Positions 35,028-43,930 of a stretch of 64,000 nucleotides of DNA are shown one piece after another. Position numbers and translations under genes: made by a program. The stretch's first letter is position 1; each line of letters opens with the position of its first letter. The DNA is from JABDKJ01 sp964609215 (GTDB taxonomy: Bacteria; Bacteroidota; Bacteroidia; Flavobacteriales_D; JABDKJ01), in assembly GCA_964609215.1 (NCBI GenBank), contig CAZSQZ010000001.1, positions 124,001-188,000 of the forward strand, read 5' to 3'. Below the pieces are notes generated by a model. It was not told the origin of the DNA. It did no database searches and saw nothing but the letters and a program-made list of their open reading frames with translations.

Positions 35028-35107
35028 GTTTCCAAAAAAACTGAAACATCGAAAAACAAATTAAAATTTCACTCGAAATATTCACAAGCACTCACTAAAT
35101 TGCAAGC

Positions 35108-35620
35108 ATGAAAAATCTCGCTCCTATCCTATCGATAATTGCCCTGATAATTGCCCTTTTCGCTTTCTTTAATAACAATCAAAAACCTGAAGGTCAGAAA
35201 GCAGATACTCAGGAAAAACATGAACATCATGAACACCAAGAAATTGAACTGGCACATTACATGAGTACCTTACAAACTCATTTTGCAAAGCTCTATTTTG
35301 CCGGAAAAGCAAATAATCAAAAGTTAGCCGCTTTCTATGCACATGAAATGGAGGAATCATTTGAGACTATAGTCGATGCTAATGTGTTTGAGGATGGACA
35401 AAATATTAGCACGCTAGCCAGACAATTTGGACTTGCTCCTATTGAAAAACTAGAAAAAGAAATCTCTGAAAAAGGAATGATCGACTTTGAAAACAAATAT
35501 CAAAATCTCATCTTGAGTTGCAATGCATGTCATTATAAAACTGGGCATGAATTCATTCAAATTATAGTTCCACAAAACCCACCAGTAGGAAATCAAAAGT
35601 TTACTTTAGCAGGGCAATAA
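35108..35620 (+). CDS. small membrane-anchored protein with a CxxCH haem-binding motif
   Basis: 170 residues with an N-terminal membrane anchor (about 5-22), a His/Glu-rich stretch (EKHEHHEHQEIE, ~37-48), a mainly helical body and one CNACH motif (Cys138-Cys141-His142) near the C-terminus. The motif and export signal predict covalent haem c, possibly in a four-helix cytochrome c'-like fold, whose CxxCH also lies near the C-terminus. A single haem cannot be proved from sequence. The methyltransferase gene starts 3 nt later. The His-rich stretch could bind metal. I do not recognise a named family. Confidence 0.75.
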   Translation: MKNLAPILSIIALIIALFAFFNNNQKPEGQKADTQEKHEHHEHQEIELAHYMSTLQTHFAKLYFAGKANNQKLAAFYAHEMEESFETIVDANVFEDGQNISTLARQFGLAPIEKLEKEISEKGMIDFENKYQNLILSCNACHYKTGHEFIQIIVPQNPPVGNQKFTLAGQ

Positions 35621-35623
35621 GCC

Positions 35624-36406
35624 TTGAAAAAATCGAATGTTCAAATAGTTTTATCATACTTCTCTTTTCTTTGGAAAAGTAAAAGTATTCATGGTATTCA
35701 TTCACCTTTTTTATACCATCTAATCAATGCCATTGGCAAACAAAAGGTAGAATCTTTTTTTGTCGAAATTGAAAAAGAAAGACAGCGATTATTGCAAGAT
35801 AATACTCTTTTAGAAGGTACTGATTATGGAGCAGGAAGCAGAAAAAAGGCCTTCAAGTCTATAAAACAGGTAGCTAAAACAGCTCTTAAAAAGCAAAAAG
35901 AAGCACGGGTTCTTTATGCTATTGCCAAACATTTAAAGGCAAAAAATATCTTAGAACTGGGAACATCTTTAGGCATAACAACAAGCTACTTCGCCTGTTC
36001 TAACAGCGGGACAAATGTTATCTCTATGGAAGGAAATAAATCTATAAGTGCAGAAGCAAAAAAAGTATTTGAAAATTTAAACCTAGGGAATATTAAAATT
36101 ATTGAAGGAAACATTGATCTAACTTTGAGTAAAACGCTTTCATTAGTAAATGACTGGGATCTTGTTTTTATAGACGCCAATCATAAAAAAGAACCATGTA
36201 TCCGATACTTCAATCAAATCTTAAATCATTGTCACAATGAAACCATTCTTATTTTTGACGACATTCATTGGTCAGATGAAATGGAAGAAGCATGGAAACA
36301 GATTAAAAAGAATGAAAAAGTAAAAGTTTCGGTAGATCTTTTTCACTTCGGTTTAATCTTTTTCAGGGAACAAATGAGTGAACAGCACTTCACCATTCGT
36401 ATTTAG
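35624..36406 (+). CDS. class I SAM-dependent methyltransferase
   Basis: 260 residues, TTG start 3 nt after the previous stop. The N-terminal SIHGIHSPFLYHLI segment, then a Rossmann-type methyltransferase core with motif I LELGTSLGITT, an acidic residue ending strand 2 (SMEGN), and the DLVFIDANHKKE segment like that of O-methyltransferases. The substrate is unknown. It is probably cytoplasmic. An ABC ATPase gene follows after 63 nt. Confidence 0.85.
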   Translation: MKKSNVQIVLSYFSFLWKSKSIHGIHSPFLYHLINAIGKQKVESFFVEIEKERQRLLQDNTLLEGTDYGAGSRKKAFKSIKQVAKTALKKQKEARVLYAIAKHLKAKNILELGTSLGITTSYFACSNSGTNVISMEGNKSISAEAKKVFENLNLGNIKIIEGNIDLTLSKTLSLVNDWDLVFIDANHKKEPCIRYFNQILNHCHNETILIFDDIHWSDEMEEAWKQIKKNEKVKVSVDLFHFGLIFFREQMSEQHFTIRI

Positions 36407-36469
36407 CATTTACCCTTTATATAAAAAAGGCTTCAGTAAGCTCTAGCTATTTCTATATTTGATATCGGT

Positions 36470-37177
36470 TTGAAGTCACTTATACATATAGAAGGTATTA
36501 CCAAGCACTATAGAGTTGGCGATCAATTGGTAAAAGCTCTGAACGGGGTAGATTTACAAATTGAAAATAATGAGTATGTTGCTTTGATGGGACCTTCGGG
36601 TTCTGGAAAATCTACTCTAATGAATATGCTTGGAGCGTTGGATACTCCCACAGCAGGTAAATATTGGTTAAATCAACAAGACGTAAGCATTCTTATAGAC
36701 AACGAATTAGCCGAGATTAGGAATAAGGAAATCGGTTTTGTGTTTCAAACCTTCAATTTGCTTCCGAGATATACTGCCTTAGAAAATGTAGCCTTGCCTT
36801 TAATCTATGCAGGACTCAGCAAAGAACGAAGATTCATGAGAGCAGCGGAGGTTCTGGACATGGTTGGTTTAGGAGACAGGATGGATCATAAACCCAATGA
36901 GCTTTCAGGTGGTCAAAGACAAAGAGTTGCGGTAGCCAGAGCATTGGTCAATAAACCATCTATTATTTTGGCAGATGAACCTACAGGTAATCTAGATTCC
37001 AAAACCAGCTATGAAATAATGGCCCTATTTCAGGAAATTCATGATAATGGAAATACGGTAATCATTGTAACCCATGAAGAAGATATTGCAGAACACACCC
37101 ATAGGATTGTAAGATTAAAAGATGGGGTTGTAGAAAGTGATATCGAAAATAAGCCTAACTTAATCGCTCAAACATAA
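36470..37177 (+). CDS. ABC transporter ATP-binding protein, MacB/LolD type
   Basis: 235 residues with Walker A (GPSGSGKST), Q-loop, signature LSGGQRQRVAVARAL, Walker B (IILADEPTGNLDS) and the H-loop His (VTHEEDIA). It belongs to the group that energises FtsX-like permeases (lipoprotein release or macrolide export). No permease gene is adjacent, so the partner must be elsewhere. Start is TTG, placing the N-terminus before HIEGITKHY. TATATTTG lies 8 nt upstream, which would make the message nearly leaderless if used. Confidence 0.9.
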   Translation: MKSLIHIEGITKHYRVGDQLVKALNGVDLQIENNEYVALMGPSGSGKSTLMNMLGALDTPTAGKYWLNQQDVSILIDNELAEIRNKEIGFVFQTFNLLPRYTALENVALPLIYAGLSKERRFMRAAEVLDMVGLGDRMDHKPNELSGGQRQRVAVARALVNKPSIILADEPTGNLDSKTSYEIMALFQEIHDNGNTVIIVTHEEDIAEHTHRIVRLKDGVVESDIENKPNLIAQT

Positions 37178-37179
37178 GA

Positions 37180-37719
37180 GTGAAAATCTATACTAAAACA
37201 GGAGATAAAGGAGAAACTTCTTTATTTGGAGGTACTCGGGTAAGCAAAGACCATATAAGAATTGAAGCGTATGGTACTATAGATGAATTGAATGCTTGTA
37301 TTGGTCTAATTCGCGACTATCTAGATGCTGAAGATCTTTTACTCATCACCGAAATCCAAAATAGATTATTCAATATTGGTTCTATTCTTGCAACCGAAAA
37401 ACAAAGCAATTTTCCAATACCTTCAATCAAAGTTGAACATATTGAAGTTCTAGAAAAATGGATGGATAAAACCGATGAAACCCTTCCTAAACTCAGCAAT
37501 TTTGTTCTTCCAGGTGGACACCCTTCTGTAGCACATACACATTTAGCCAGAACGGTATGTAGAAGGAGTGAAAGAAGGGTAATCAGCCTTTCCGAAAGTA
37601 CCGAAATCCCTGACAATTTGATCAAATATTTAAACAGACTCTCTGATTTTCTTTTCATTTTGGCGCGAAAATTGACGTTTTCGAACGAGGCAGAAGAAAT
37701 TCTATGGAAAAAAGACTGA
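37180..37719 (+). CDS. cob(I)alamin adenosyltransferase, PduO type
   Basis: Makes adenosylcobalamin from reduced cobalamin and ATP. 179 residues, with the ATP-binding N-terminus KIYTKTGDKGETSLFGG, YGTIDELNACIGLIR, and the C-terminal RTVCRRSERRV and YLNRLSDFLF segments that complete the active site. GTG start 2 nt after the ABC ATPase stop, so it is translated with it. The organism therefore probably has a B12-dependent enzyme such as methylmalonyl-CoA mutase elsewhere. Confidence 0.93.
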   Translation: MKIYTKTGDKGETSLFGGTRVSKDHIRIEAYGTIDELNACIGLIRDYLDAEDLLLITEIQNRLFNIGSILATEKQSNFPIPSIKVEHIEVLEKWMDKTDETLPKLSNFVLPGGHPSVAHTHLARTVCRRSERRVISLSESTEIPDNLIKYLNRLSDFLFILARKLTFSNEAEEILWKKD

Positions 37720-37787
37720 GCAAAATAATTTTTAGATGGCTCATTATCAGTAATTTATAGGGTTTATTGGCCTCGCAAAAAATATCT

Positions 37788-37816
37788 TTGTTAAGTGAAC
37801 AAAAAATATATTTTTG
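37788..37816 (+). promoter_or_regulatory. probable promoter of the DUF2795 gene
   Basis: TTG at 37788-37790, 18 nt, then TATTTTTG at 37809-37816. The spacing is one base short of 19. The start codon lies 34 nt downstream. Confidence 0.5.
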
Positions 37817-37849
37817 CGTAATTATTTTTAAGATTTAAAACACTTTATT

Positions 37850-38074
37850 ATGTATTGGACATTAGAGTTGGCTTCATATTTAGAGGATGCTCCTTGGCCT
37901 GCAACAAAAGATGAATTAATCGATTTTGCAATGAGAACAGGTGCGCCTTTAGAGGTAGTTGAAAATCTACAAGAGATGGAAGACGAACCAGGTGAAACCT
38001 ACGAAAATATTGAGGAAATTTGGCCAGATTATCCTACCAAAGAAGATTTTTTCTTTAACGAAGACGAATATTAG
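37850..38074 (+). CDS. DUF2795-like small acidic protein
   Basis: 74 residues beginning MYWTLELASYLEDAPWPATK. The first ~45 residues form a predicted small helical domain (ATKDELIDFAMRTGAPLEVVENL), resembling the DUF2795 family found widely in Bacteroidota. The tail is very acidic (EDEPGETYENIEEIWPDYPT ...). Its own promoter and terminator make it a single-gene unit. Function unknown. Confidence 0.85.
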   Translation: MYWTLELASYLEDAPWPATKDELIDFAMRTGAPLEVVENLQEMEDEPGETYENIEEIWPDYPTKEDFFFNEDEY

Positions 38075-38104
38075 ACTCTTTTAAGAGTTAGTAGATAGAA
38101 TTAT

Positions 38105-38141
38105 AATCCCTTCTTGTTTTTACAAGAGGGGATTTTTATTT
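38105..38141 (+). terminator. terminator of the DUF2795 gene
   Basis: A 13-bp stem (AATCCCTTCTTGT / ACAAGAGGGGATT, one G-U) with a TTTT loop, followed by TTTATTTT. Confidence 0.9.
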
Positions 38142-38170
38142 TAAATCATCCTAATTACGACACAGAAAAT

Positions 38171-38178
38171 TACCTTTG
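38171..38178 (+). promoter_or_regulatory. possible -7 element for secA
   Basis: TACCTTTG followed by C fits TAnnTTTG and lies 85 nt before the secA ATG. No TTG at the expected distance upstream. Confidence 0.4.
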
Positions 38179-38263
38179 CACACATAAAATCTGTCAGATT
38201 GTCGTTTTTCACAAAAAGGCAAGTATTTTGATATTGTTAGCATAACATTTTGAGCAAAAACAA

Positions 38264-41200
38264 ATGATTGGATCTTTAACAAAAGCATTGAAAAAAGTCT
38301 TTGGAGATAAGTCTGCCAAAGATATGAAAGCCATCTCTCCTCTAGTGAGCGAGATTCATACTGAGTATGACTCGTTGCAAGGTTTATCGAATGATGAGCT
38401 TAGAGGAGTTACTTTGGAGTTAAAGGCTAAAATCAAAGAATATACACAGGCTGAGGAAGATCAAATTGCTCTACTTAAAAATAAAGCAGAGACGGATTCC
38501 ACGCTTGAGGAAGAAGAGAAACAAGGGATTTATGACGAAGTTGATGACCTTGTAAAAAAACTGGATGAAAAAATTGAAGAAGTATTAAAACAGATTTTAC
38601 CAAGAGCATTTGCAGTTGTCAAAGAAACCTCCAGAAGATTTACCGAGAATAAAGAAATCCGCGTTACTGCAAATGACATGGATAGAGATATTGCCGCAAA
38701 AAGAGCGGGAGTTGAAATTTCAGGAGATCAGGCTATTTGGTCAAACACATGGATGGCCGCTGGAACGGAGGTGACTTGGAACATGATTCATTATGATGTT
38801 CAGCTTATAGGTGGAGTTATCCTTCACGAGGGAAAGATTGCTGAAATGCAAACGGGTGAAGGTAAGACCTTGGTTGCAACACTCCCTGTTTATTTGAATG
38901 CATTGACCGGCAAAGGAGTCCACCTAGTAACAGTAAATAACTATCTGGCAAAAAGGGATGCTGAATGGATGGGGCCGCTTTTTGAATTTCACGGACTTAC
39001 TATTGATGTTATAGATCGTCATACACCTAATAGTCCTGAACGAAGAGCAGCTTACAAAGCAGACATCGTCTACGGAACAAATAATGAATTCGGTTTTGAT
39101 TATTTGAGAGACAATATGTCAATCAACCCTGACAATCTGGTTCAGAAAAAACACCATTATGCCATAATCGATGAGGTCGATTCGGTGTTAATTGATGACG
39201 CAAGAACTCCATTAATCATTTCTGGTCCAACTCCAAAAGGGGACCTGCACGAATTCAATGAACTAAAACCCAAAATCCAGAAGCTATTTTCTGCTCAAAA
39301 ACAATTAATCCAAACCCTGTTATCAGATGCTAAAGCGGGTTTAAAAGAATTAGACGCAGACAAACCCGATAAAAAGACTATTGAAAAAGCAGGGCTCGCC
39401 TTGCTAAGATGCTATAGGGGTTTGCCCAAACACAAAGCACTTATCAAATTTTTAAGTGAGCCGGGAATAAAATCTCAGCTACTGAAAACCGAAGCTTTTT
39501 ACTTGCAAGATCAGGGTAAAAAGATGCCAGAAGTGGATGAAGAACTCTTCTTTACCATTGATGAGAAGAATAATGGTATTGAAATGAGTGAAAAAGGTGT
39601 AGACCTAATTTCTGGTGCTGATGATCCTGAATTCTATATCATGCCTGATATTGGTTCTAAAGTGGCCGAACTGGAGGCTGCTGGTTTAGATGATCAGGAA
39701 ATGCTCATTAAAAAAGATGAAATGATGCGTGACTTTAGTGTCAAATCTGAGCGTATTCATACCATCAATCAATTGCTTAAAGCATATACACTTTTTGAAA
39801 AAGACATAGACTATGTTGTCATGGACAACAAGGTAAAAATTGTAGATGAGCAAACAGGTCGTATCATGGATGGCCGAAGATATTCTGATGGATTGCACCA
39901 AGCATTAGAATCCAAGGAAAATTGCAAAATTGAGGCCGCTACTCAAACCTACGCGACTATTACCTTACAGAATTATTTCAGAATGTACCACAAGCTTTCT
40001 GGTATGACTGGAACAGCAGAAACAGAAGCTGGAGAGTTCTGGGACATCTATAAATTAGACGTGGTAATTATACCTACCAATCGACCTATTCAAAGGGACG
40101 ATAAAGAGGACTTGGTTTATAAAACCAAACGTGAAAAGTATTCGGCCATCATTGAGGAAGTAAATAATTTGAGAGCTCAAGGTCGCCCGGTTCTAGTAGG
40201 TACAACTAATGTTGAAGTTTCTGAATTATTGAGTAAGATGCTTGCAATGAAGAATATTGACCATCAAGTCTTAAACGCGAAATTACACCAACGTGAAGCT
40301 GATATTGTTGCTGAGGCAGGAAAGCCCGGCACTGTTACTATCGCAACAAATATGGCGGGTAGAGGAACGGATATTAAGCTAGGCGATGGAGTAAAAGAAG
40401 CGGGTGGTCTTGCAATTATAGGTACGGAAAGACATGACTCGCGAAGAGTAGATAGACAGTTAAGAGGTAGGGCTGGACGACAGGGAGATCCAGGTTCTTC
40501 TCAGTTTTTCGTCTCGCTCGAAGATAACCTAATGCGACTTTTTGGTTCAGATAGAATTGCCAAAATGATGGATAGGATAGGTTTAGAAGATGGAGAAGTA
40601 ATTCAACATTCCATGATTACTAAATCTATTGAAAGAGCGCAGAAAAAAGTAGAGGAAAACAATTTTGGAATACGAAAGAGACTTCTGGAATACGATGATG
40701 TGATGAACGCTCAAAGAGAGGTGATTTACAAAAGAAGAAAGAATGCTCTGCATGGTGAGAGAATGAGCGTAGACATTGCCAATATGTTCTATGACATGGC
40801 AAAACAAGTTGTGGAAGAAAATCATGAATCAAAAGATTGGGAGAATTTCAAAATGGAATTATTGCGTTCCTTCTCCATAGAAGCTCCATTAGATGAGAAT
40901 GATTTTGGAAATGAGAATGCCGATAATATTGCCGATCAGATCTATGATTCTGCATTAGATAACTACAAAAGAAAAAGTGCAGTACTCGCTCAAAAAGCTT
41001 TTCCTATTATTAAGGATGTTTATGAGAATCAATCTGATCAATATAAGAATATTGTTGTCCCATTTACGGATGGGTCTAAAACAATGAATGTTGTCGCAAA
41101 CCTTGAAAAATCCTATAAAACAGAAGGAAAGGAACTCATAAGTGAAGTAGAAAAGGGTGTGACTCTTCAGCTAATTGATAATAGTTGGAAAGAACATCTA

Positions 41201-41605
41201 AGAGAAATGGATGACCTTAGAACTTCCGTCCAAAATGCACGTTATGAGCAAAAAGACCCATTGCTTATTTATAAGTTTGAATCCTTTGAGCTCTTCAAAA
41301 AAATGGTAGGAAAAATAAACAATGAGATTGCTTCATTTTTATTGAAATCCACTATTCCATTAAACGTTAGTGCACAAACAAGTAATACTCGAGCAAGTAA
41401 TAAAGATTTAGAGAAAGCAAAAACTTCCAGAGCAGGAATGCCAGAGCTAACAGGTAACAGAAATCCAAATGGTCAGGCTCAGGAAGCTCCTCAAAAACTG
41501 GAGCCGGTGAGGGTTGAAAAGAAAGTGGGACGTAATGAACCATGCCCTTGTGGAAGTGGAAAGAAGTATAAACAATGTCACGGTAGGCCTCAACCAAGAG
41601 CCTAG
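38264..41605 (+). CDS. secA: preprotein translocase ATPase SecA
   Basis: Motor that pushes signal-peptide-bearing proteins, including all T9SS cargo here, through SecYEG. 1113 residues, with Walker A (MQTGEGKTLVA, ~195-205), DEVDSVLIDDARTPLI, the second nucleotide domain (TNMAGRGTDIKLG, RQLRGRAGRQGD), helical scaffold and a C-terminal zinc-binding SEC-C motif (PCPCGSGKKYKQCHG). It is longer than the E. coli protein (901) through inserts near residues 330-400, typical of Bacteroidota SecA. ATG start; a long 5' leader. Confidence 0.96.
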   Translation: MIGSLTKALKKVFGDKSAKDMKAISPLVSEIHTEYDSLQGLSNDELRGVTLELKAKIKEYTQAEEDQIALLKNKAETDSTLEEEEKQGIYDEVDDLVKKLDEKIEEVLKQILPRAFAVVKETSRRFTENKEIRVTANDMDRDIAAKRAGVEISGDQAIWSNTWMAAGTEVTWNMIHYDVQLIGGVILHEGKIAEMQTGEGKTLVATLPVYLNALTGKGVHLVTVNNYLAKRDAEWMGPLFEFHGLTIDVIDRHTPNSPERRAAYKADIVYGTNNEFGFDYLRDNMSINPDNLVQKKHHYAIIDEVDSVLIDDARTPLIISGPTPKGDLHEFNELKPKIQKLFSAQKQLIQTLLSDAKAGLKELDADKPDKKTIEKAGLALLRCYRGLPKHKALIKFLSEPGIKSQLLKTEAFYLQDQGKKMPEVDEELFFTIDEKNNGIEMSEKGVDLISGADDPEFYIMPDIGSKVAELEAAGLDDQEMLIKKDEMMRDFSVKSERIHTINQLLKAYTLFEKDIDYVVMDNKVKIVDEQTGRIMDGRRYSDGLHQALESKENCKIEAATQTYATITLQNYFRMYHKLSGMTGTAETEAGEFWDIYKLDVVIIPTNRPIQRDDKEDLVYKTKREKYSAIIEEVNNLRAQGRPVLVGTTNVEVSELLSKMLAMKNIDHQVLNAKLHQREADIVAEAGKPGTVTIATNMAGRGTDIKLGDGVKEAGGLAIIGTERHDSRRVDRQLRGRAGRQGDPGSSQFFVSLEDNLMRLFGSDRIAKMMDRIGLEDGEVIQHSMITKSIERAQKKVEENNFGIRKRLLEYDDVMNAQREVIYKRRKNALHGERMSVDIANMFYDMAKQVVEENHESKDWENFKMELLRSFSIEAPLDENDFGNENADNIADQIYDSALDNYKRKSAVLAQKAFPIIKDVYENQSDQYKNIVVPFTDGSKTMNVVANLEKSYKTEGKELISEVEKGVTLQLIDNSWKEHLREMDDLRTSVQNARYEQKDPLLIYKFESFELFKKMVGKINNEIASFLLKSTIPLNVSAQTSNTRASNKDLEKAKTSRAGMPELTGNRNPNGQAQEAPQKLEPVRVEKKVGRNEPCPCGSGKKYKQCHGRPQPRA

Positions 41606-41665
41606 GAATTAGAGCTAAGTAAGATTCGCTTTTTTTATTACTCCCAATTTTATTTAGCTTTAACT

Positions 41666-43336
41666 ATGAGAAAAATCTTCGTTTTAGTTGCCTGTCTTTC
41701 CCTATATTCTGGTGTAAATGGCCAATTAATGGTTGACCTGGTTTCACCCAGTTCTCAGAGTATTAGCAATAATCCAGATACTCAAATAGAAATTGTTTTT
41801 AACTCAGCTATTGATGATACCAGTATTGAGTTGTATGTATTTGGAAGATGGTCTGGTCCAATGACAGGAATAGTTGAGTTGGTCAACAATAACCAAACCC
41901 TAATTTTCTCACCTGATGACCATTTTTTCTACGGTGAGTGGATTACCGTAACCCTATCAAAACAAATACAGTCCGAATCAGGAGATTTCTTAGAAAACGG
42001 ATATCAATGGGGTTTTTGGACAAAAACAAATCTGGGGAATTTTGTTCAGGAAAATCCTACAGTCATTGAGTTAAGAGAGGATGGTGAAGGCCAAATTCAA
42101 AGTTATGGAGCTTATGCTGGAGATATCAATAATGATGGAACTACGGACTTAGTGGTTGTGAACGAGATTTCTAACGATGTAAGAATTCTGGAAAATGATA
42201 TTTCTCTTGGCTATACAGATTTCGAAATATTAGCGCTGGATAACGCAAACAAACCTTCTACAAATGAAGGAGCAGATTTTAATAATGATGGATTCATTGA
42301 CCTTGCAATAGGTAGCACTCAGAATAACATTGTAAACGTCCTTTATGGAAACGATCAGGGATTTGGTTCTCAAAGCAATTTGGTGTCTGGAAATGGAATT
42401 AGAGGACTTACGGTACTAGATTTTAATGGAGACGGGTGGATGGACATTGTGACGGCCAATAGAGCCGCAAGTAACATCGCGCTTTTCGAAAATCAGGGCA
42501 ATGGCGAGTTCAATCCAGCAGTACTACAAGAAGTGCCAAATTGTAATGGCGAGACAGCTATTTCCGCTGCCGATTTTAATAACGATGGCATGTTAGATTT
42601 GGCTATAGGATGTTTCAGCAGTGGAAACGTGGTAATAATGATTAACGAGGGCTCTGGAAATTTTATCCTAATGGATGAGGAAAATGCCAATTCTAATCCA
42701 TGGATGGTGGGTATTGGAGATGTGAATAATGATGGCAATGTAGATCTTGTTTCAGCAAATAGTGGAACCAATAACGTTTCTGTTTATTTTGGAAATGGCG
42801 ATGGCAGTATTGAGCCTCCTCTTTACTTCTCAGCGGGTGGATTTCCTCTAGCGATAGACCTAGGGGATTTAGATGGCGACCAGGATTTAGATTTGGCTTG
42901 TAGCAATTTCTTTAGTGATGATTTCACAATTTTAGAAAATGTTAATTCTGGCAATTTTGATTCTTCATATACTTTGGAGGCACAACTTGCCGGAAGCTGC
43001 GCAGTTTTTCACGATCATAATAATGATGGCATTATGGACCTTACCTGTATTGACGAAATTGCAGATGTGTTATTTATATACACTAACTTTGAGCCCAATA
43101 CAACCAGTTTATTTGAAATAGCGGAAGATGAATTTTCAATTTACCCCAATCCTTCACCTGGAGATGTTAGGATAGATTTCGATGATTCGACAAAAGAGTT
43201 TTTCTTGCATGATGAGCAAGGAAAGTTTATTCAAATGATTCAAGTAAATAAAAGCCTTGACCTTTCAAATCTTTCCTCTGGAACTTACTTTATCGTTTCA
43301 CCTTCCGGTGAGTCAAGAAAGTTGATTTTAAAATAA
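41666..43336 (+). CDS. FG-GAP/VCBS-repeat secreted protein with T9SS type A sorting domain
   Basis: 556 residues: signal peptide (ending GVNGQ), an N-terminal bacterial Ig-like domain (~22-125, VSPSSQSISNNPDTQIEIVF), about six FG-GAP-like repeats (~140-460; DFNNDGFIDLAIG, DFNGDGWMDIVTA, DVNNDGNVDLVSA), which form a beta-propeller with Ca2+-binding loops, and a C-terminal sorting domain beginning FSIYPNPSPGD and ending KLILK. The product should be exported by SecA, passed through the T9SS, and processed by PorU. Ligand unknown. Confidence 0.9.
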   Translation: MRKIFVLVACLSLYSGVNGQLMVDLVSPSSQSISNNPDTQIEIVFNSAIDDTSIELYVFGRWSGPMTGIVELVNNNQTLIFSPDDHFFYGEWITVTLSKQIQSESGDFLENGYQWGFWTKTNLGNFVQENPTVIELREDGEGQIQSYGAYAGDINNDGTTDLVVVNEISNDVRILENDISLGYTDFEILALDNANKPSTNEGADFNNDGFIDLAIGSTQNNIVNVLYGNDQGFGSQSNLVSGNGIRGLTVLDFNGDGWMDIVTANRAASNIALFENQGNGEFNPAVLQEVPNCNGETAISAADFNNDGMLDLAIGCFSSGNVVIMINEGSGNFILMDEENANSNPWMVGIGDVNNDGNVDLVSANSGTNNVSVYFGNGDGSIEPPLYFSAGGFPLAIDLGDLDGDQDLDLACSNFFSDDFTILENVNSGNFDSSYTLEAQLAGSCAVFHDHNNDGIMDLTCIDEIADVLFIYTNFEPNTTSLFEIAEDEFSIYPNPSPGDVRIDFDDSTKEFFLHDEQGKFIQMIQVNKSLDLSNLSSGTYFIVSPSGESRKLILK

Positions 43337-43342
43337 CAGCAT

Positions 43343-43368
43343 AAAAAAAGACCTCAATCTAATTGAGG
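43343..43368 (-). terminator. terminator of the 83-residue minus-strand gene
   Basis: Read on the minus strand, CCTCAAT / ATTGAGG (7 bp, 3-nt loop) is followed two bases later by seven T's. On the plus strand there is no T-run. Confidence 0.7.
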
Positions 43369-43446
43369 CCTCTCTTCTAACCATTAAACTAACCAAACTA
43401 AAATGAAAAAGTTAAATGCTATTATGCACTTTTTAAAATGGTCACA

Positions 43447-43698
43447 TTAAAAAGTAACAGGTAAACATAGTTTTATTTTACACCTGTTTCCAATTTCATC
43501 TAAAGGCATCCAAGTCTTAATTTGATTAATAGTCTCGATCGCCTTCTTCATATTATCTTGTGTAAACATGCTATCTAATGAGATGTTCTCTATTTCTCCA
43601 TTCTCATTAATTTCAAAGCTTACATTCATTTCTTTAACTGTATTCATAGAAATAACTCTCGGTTCATTTGAACGGTATTTTGAGTAGGTAATTTCCAT
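43447..43698 (-). CDS. small conserved-looking protein of unknown function
   Basis: 83 residues from an ATG, with no signal peptide or membrane segment. It has a beta-rich N-terminal half with an ENGEIENISL turn and an amphipathic helix (DNMKKAIETINQIKTWMP), ending KLCLPVTF. The layout resembles the small C-terminal domains of TonB-like proteins (a strand, a helix, a final strand ending in F), but this is only a shape comparison. It has its own terminator and about 230 nt of non-coding sequence upstream, in which I see no clear promoter. Probably real, function unknown. Confidence 0.6.
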   Translation of the reverse strand: MEITYSKYRSNEPRVISMNTVKEMNVSFEINENGEIENISLDSMFTQDNMKKAIETINQIKTWMPLDEIGNRCKIKLCLPVTF

Positions 43699-43930
43699 TT
43701 GATTCTTTAGTTATGTTCTTGCTTACGGAAATGGAAAAGAAAGGTTACAACTTGTTTTAAATAAATACCGCATTTAGATAAAATGCATGGATAAAGGGAT
43801 AAAGAGCTAACAAAGAATTAACATTAAACTATTATAGAATTTAAGTTTGGCTTTCCGGTTTCTAAAATGGCGTTTGAAATAGAGTTAATTTAAATTTATA
43901 TCTTTAAGTAGAAACTAATAATCATACCCA

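Noticed and set aside
34926..35111. 61-codon open frame next to tRNA-Val
   Set aside because: It runs through the tRNA 3' copy and its terminator and has no protein-like composition.
36454..36461. TATATTTG as promoter of the ABC ATPase gene
   Set aside because: No -33 element at the right distance and only 8 nt to the start codon.
37741..37790. TATCTTTG at 37783 as the DUF2795 promoter
   Set aside because: The nearest upstream TTG is only 13 nt away; the pair at 37788-37816 fits better.
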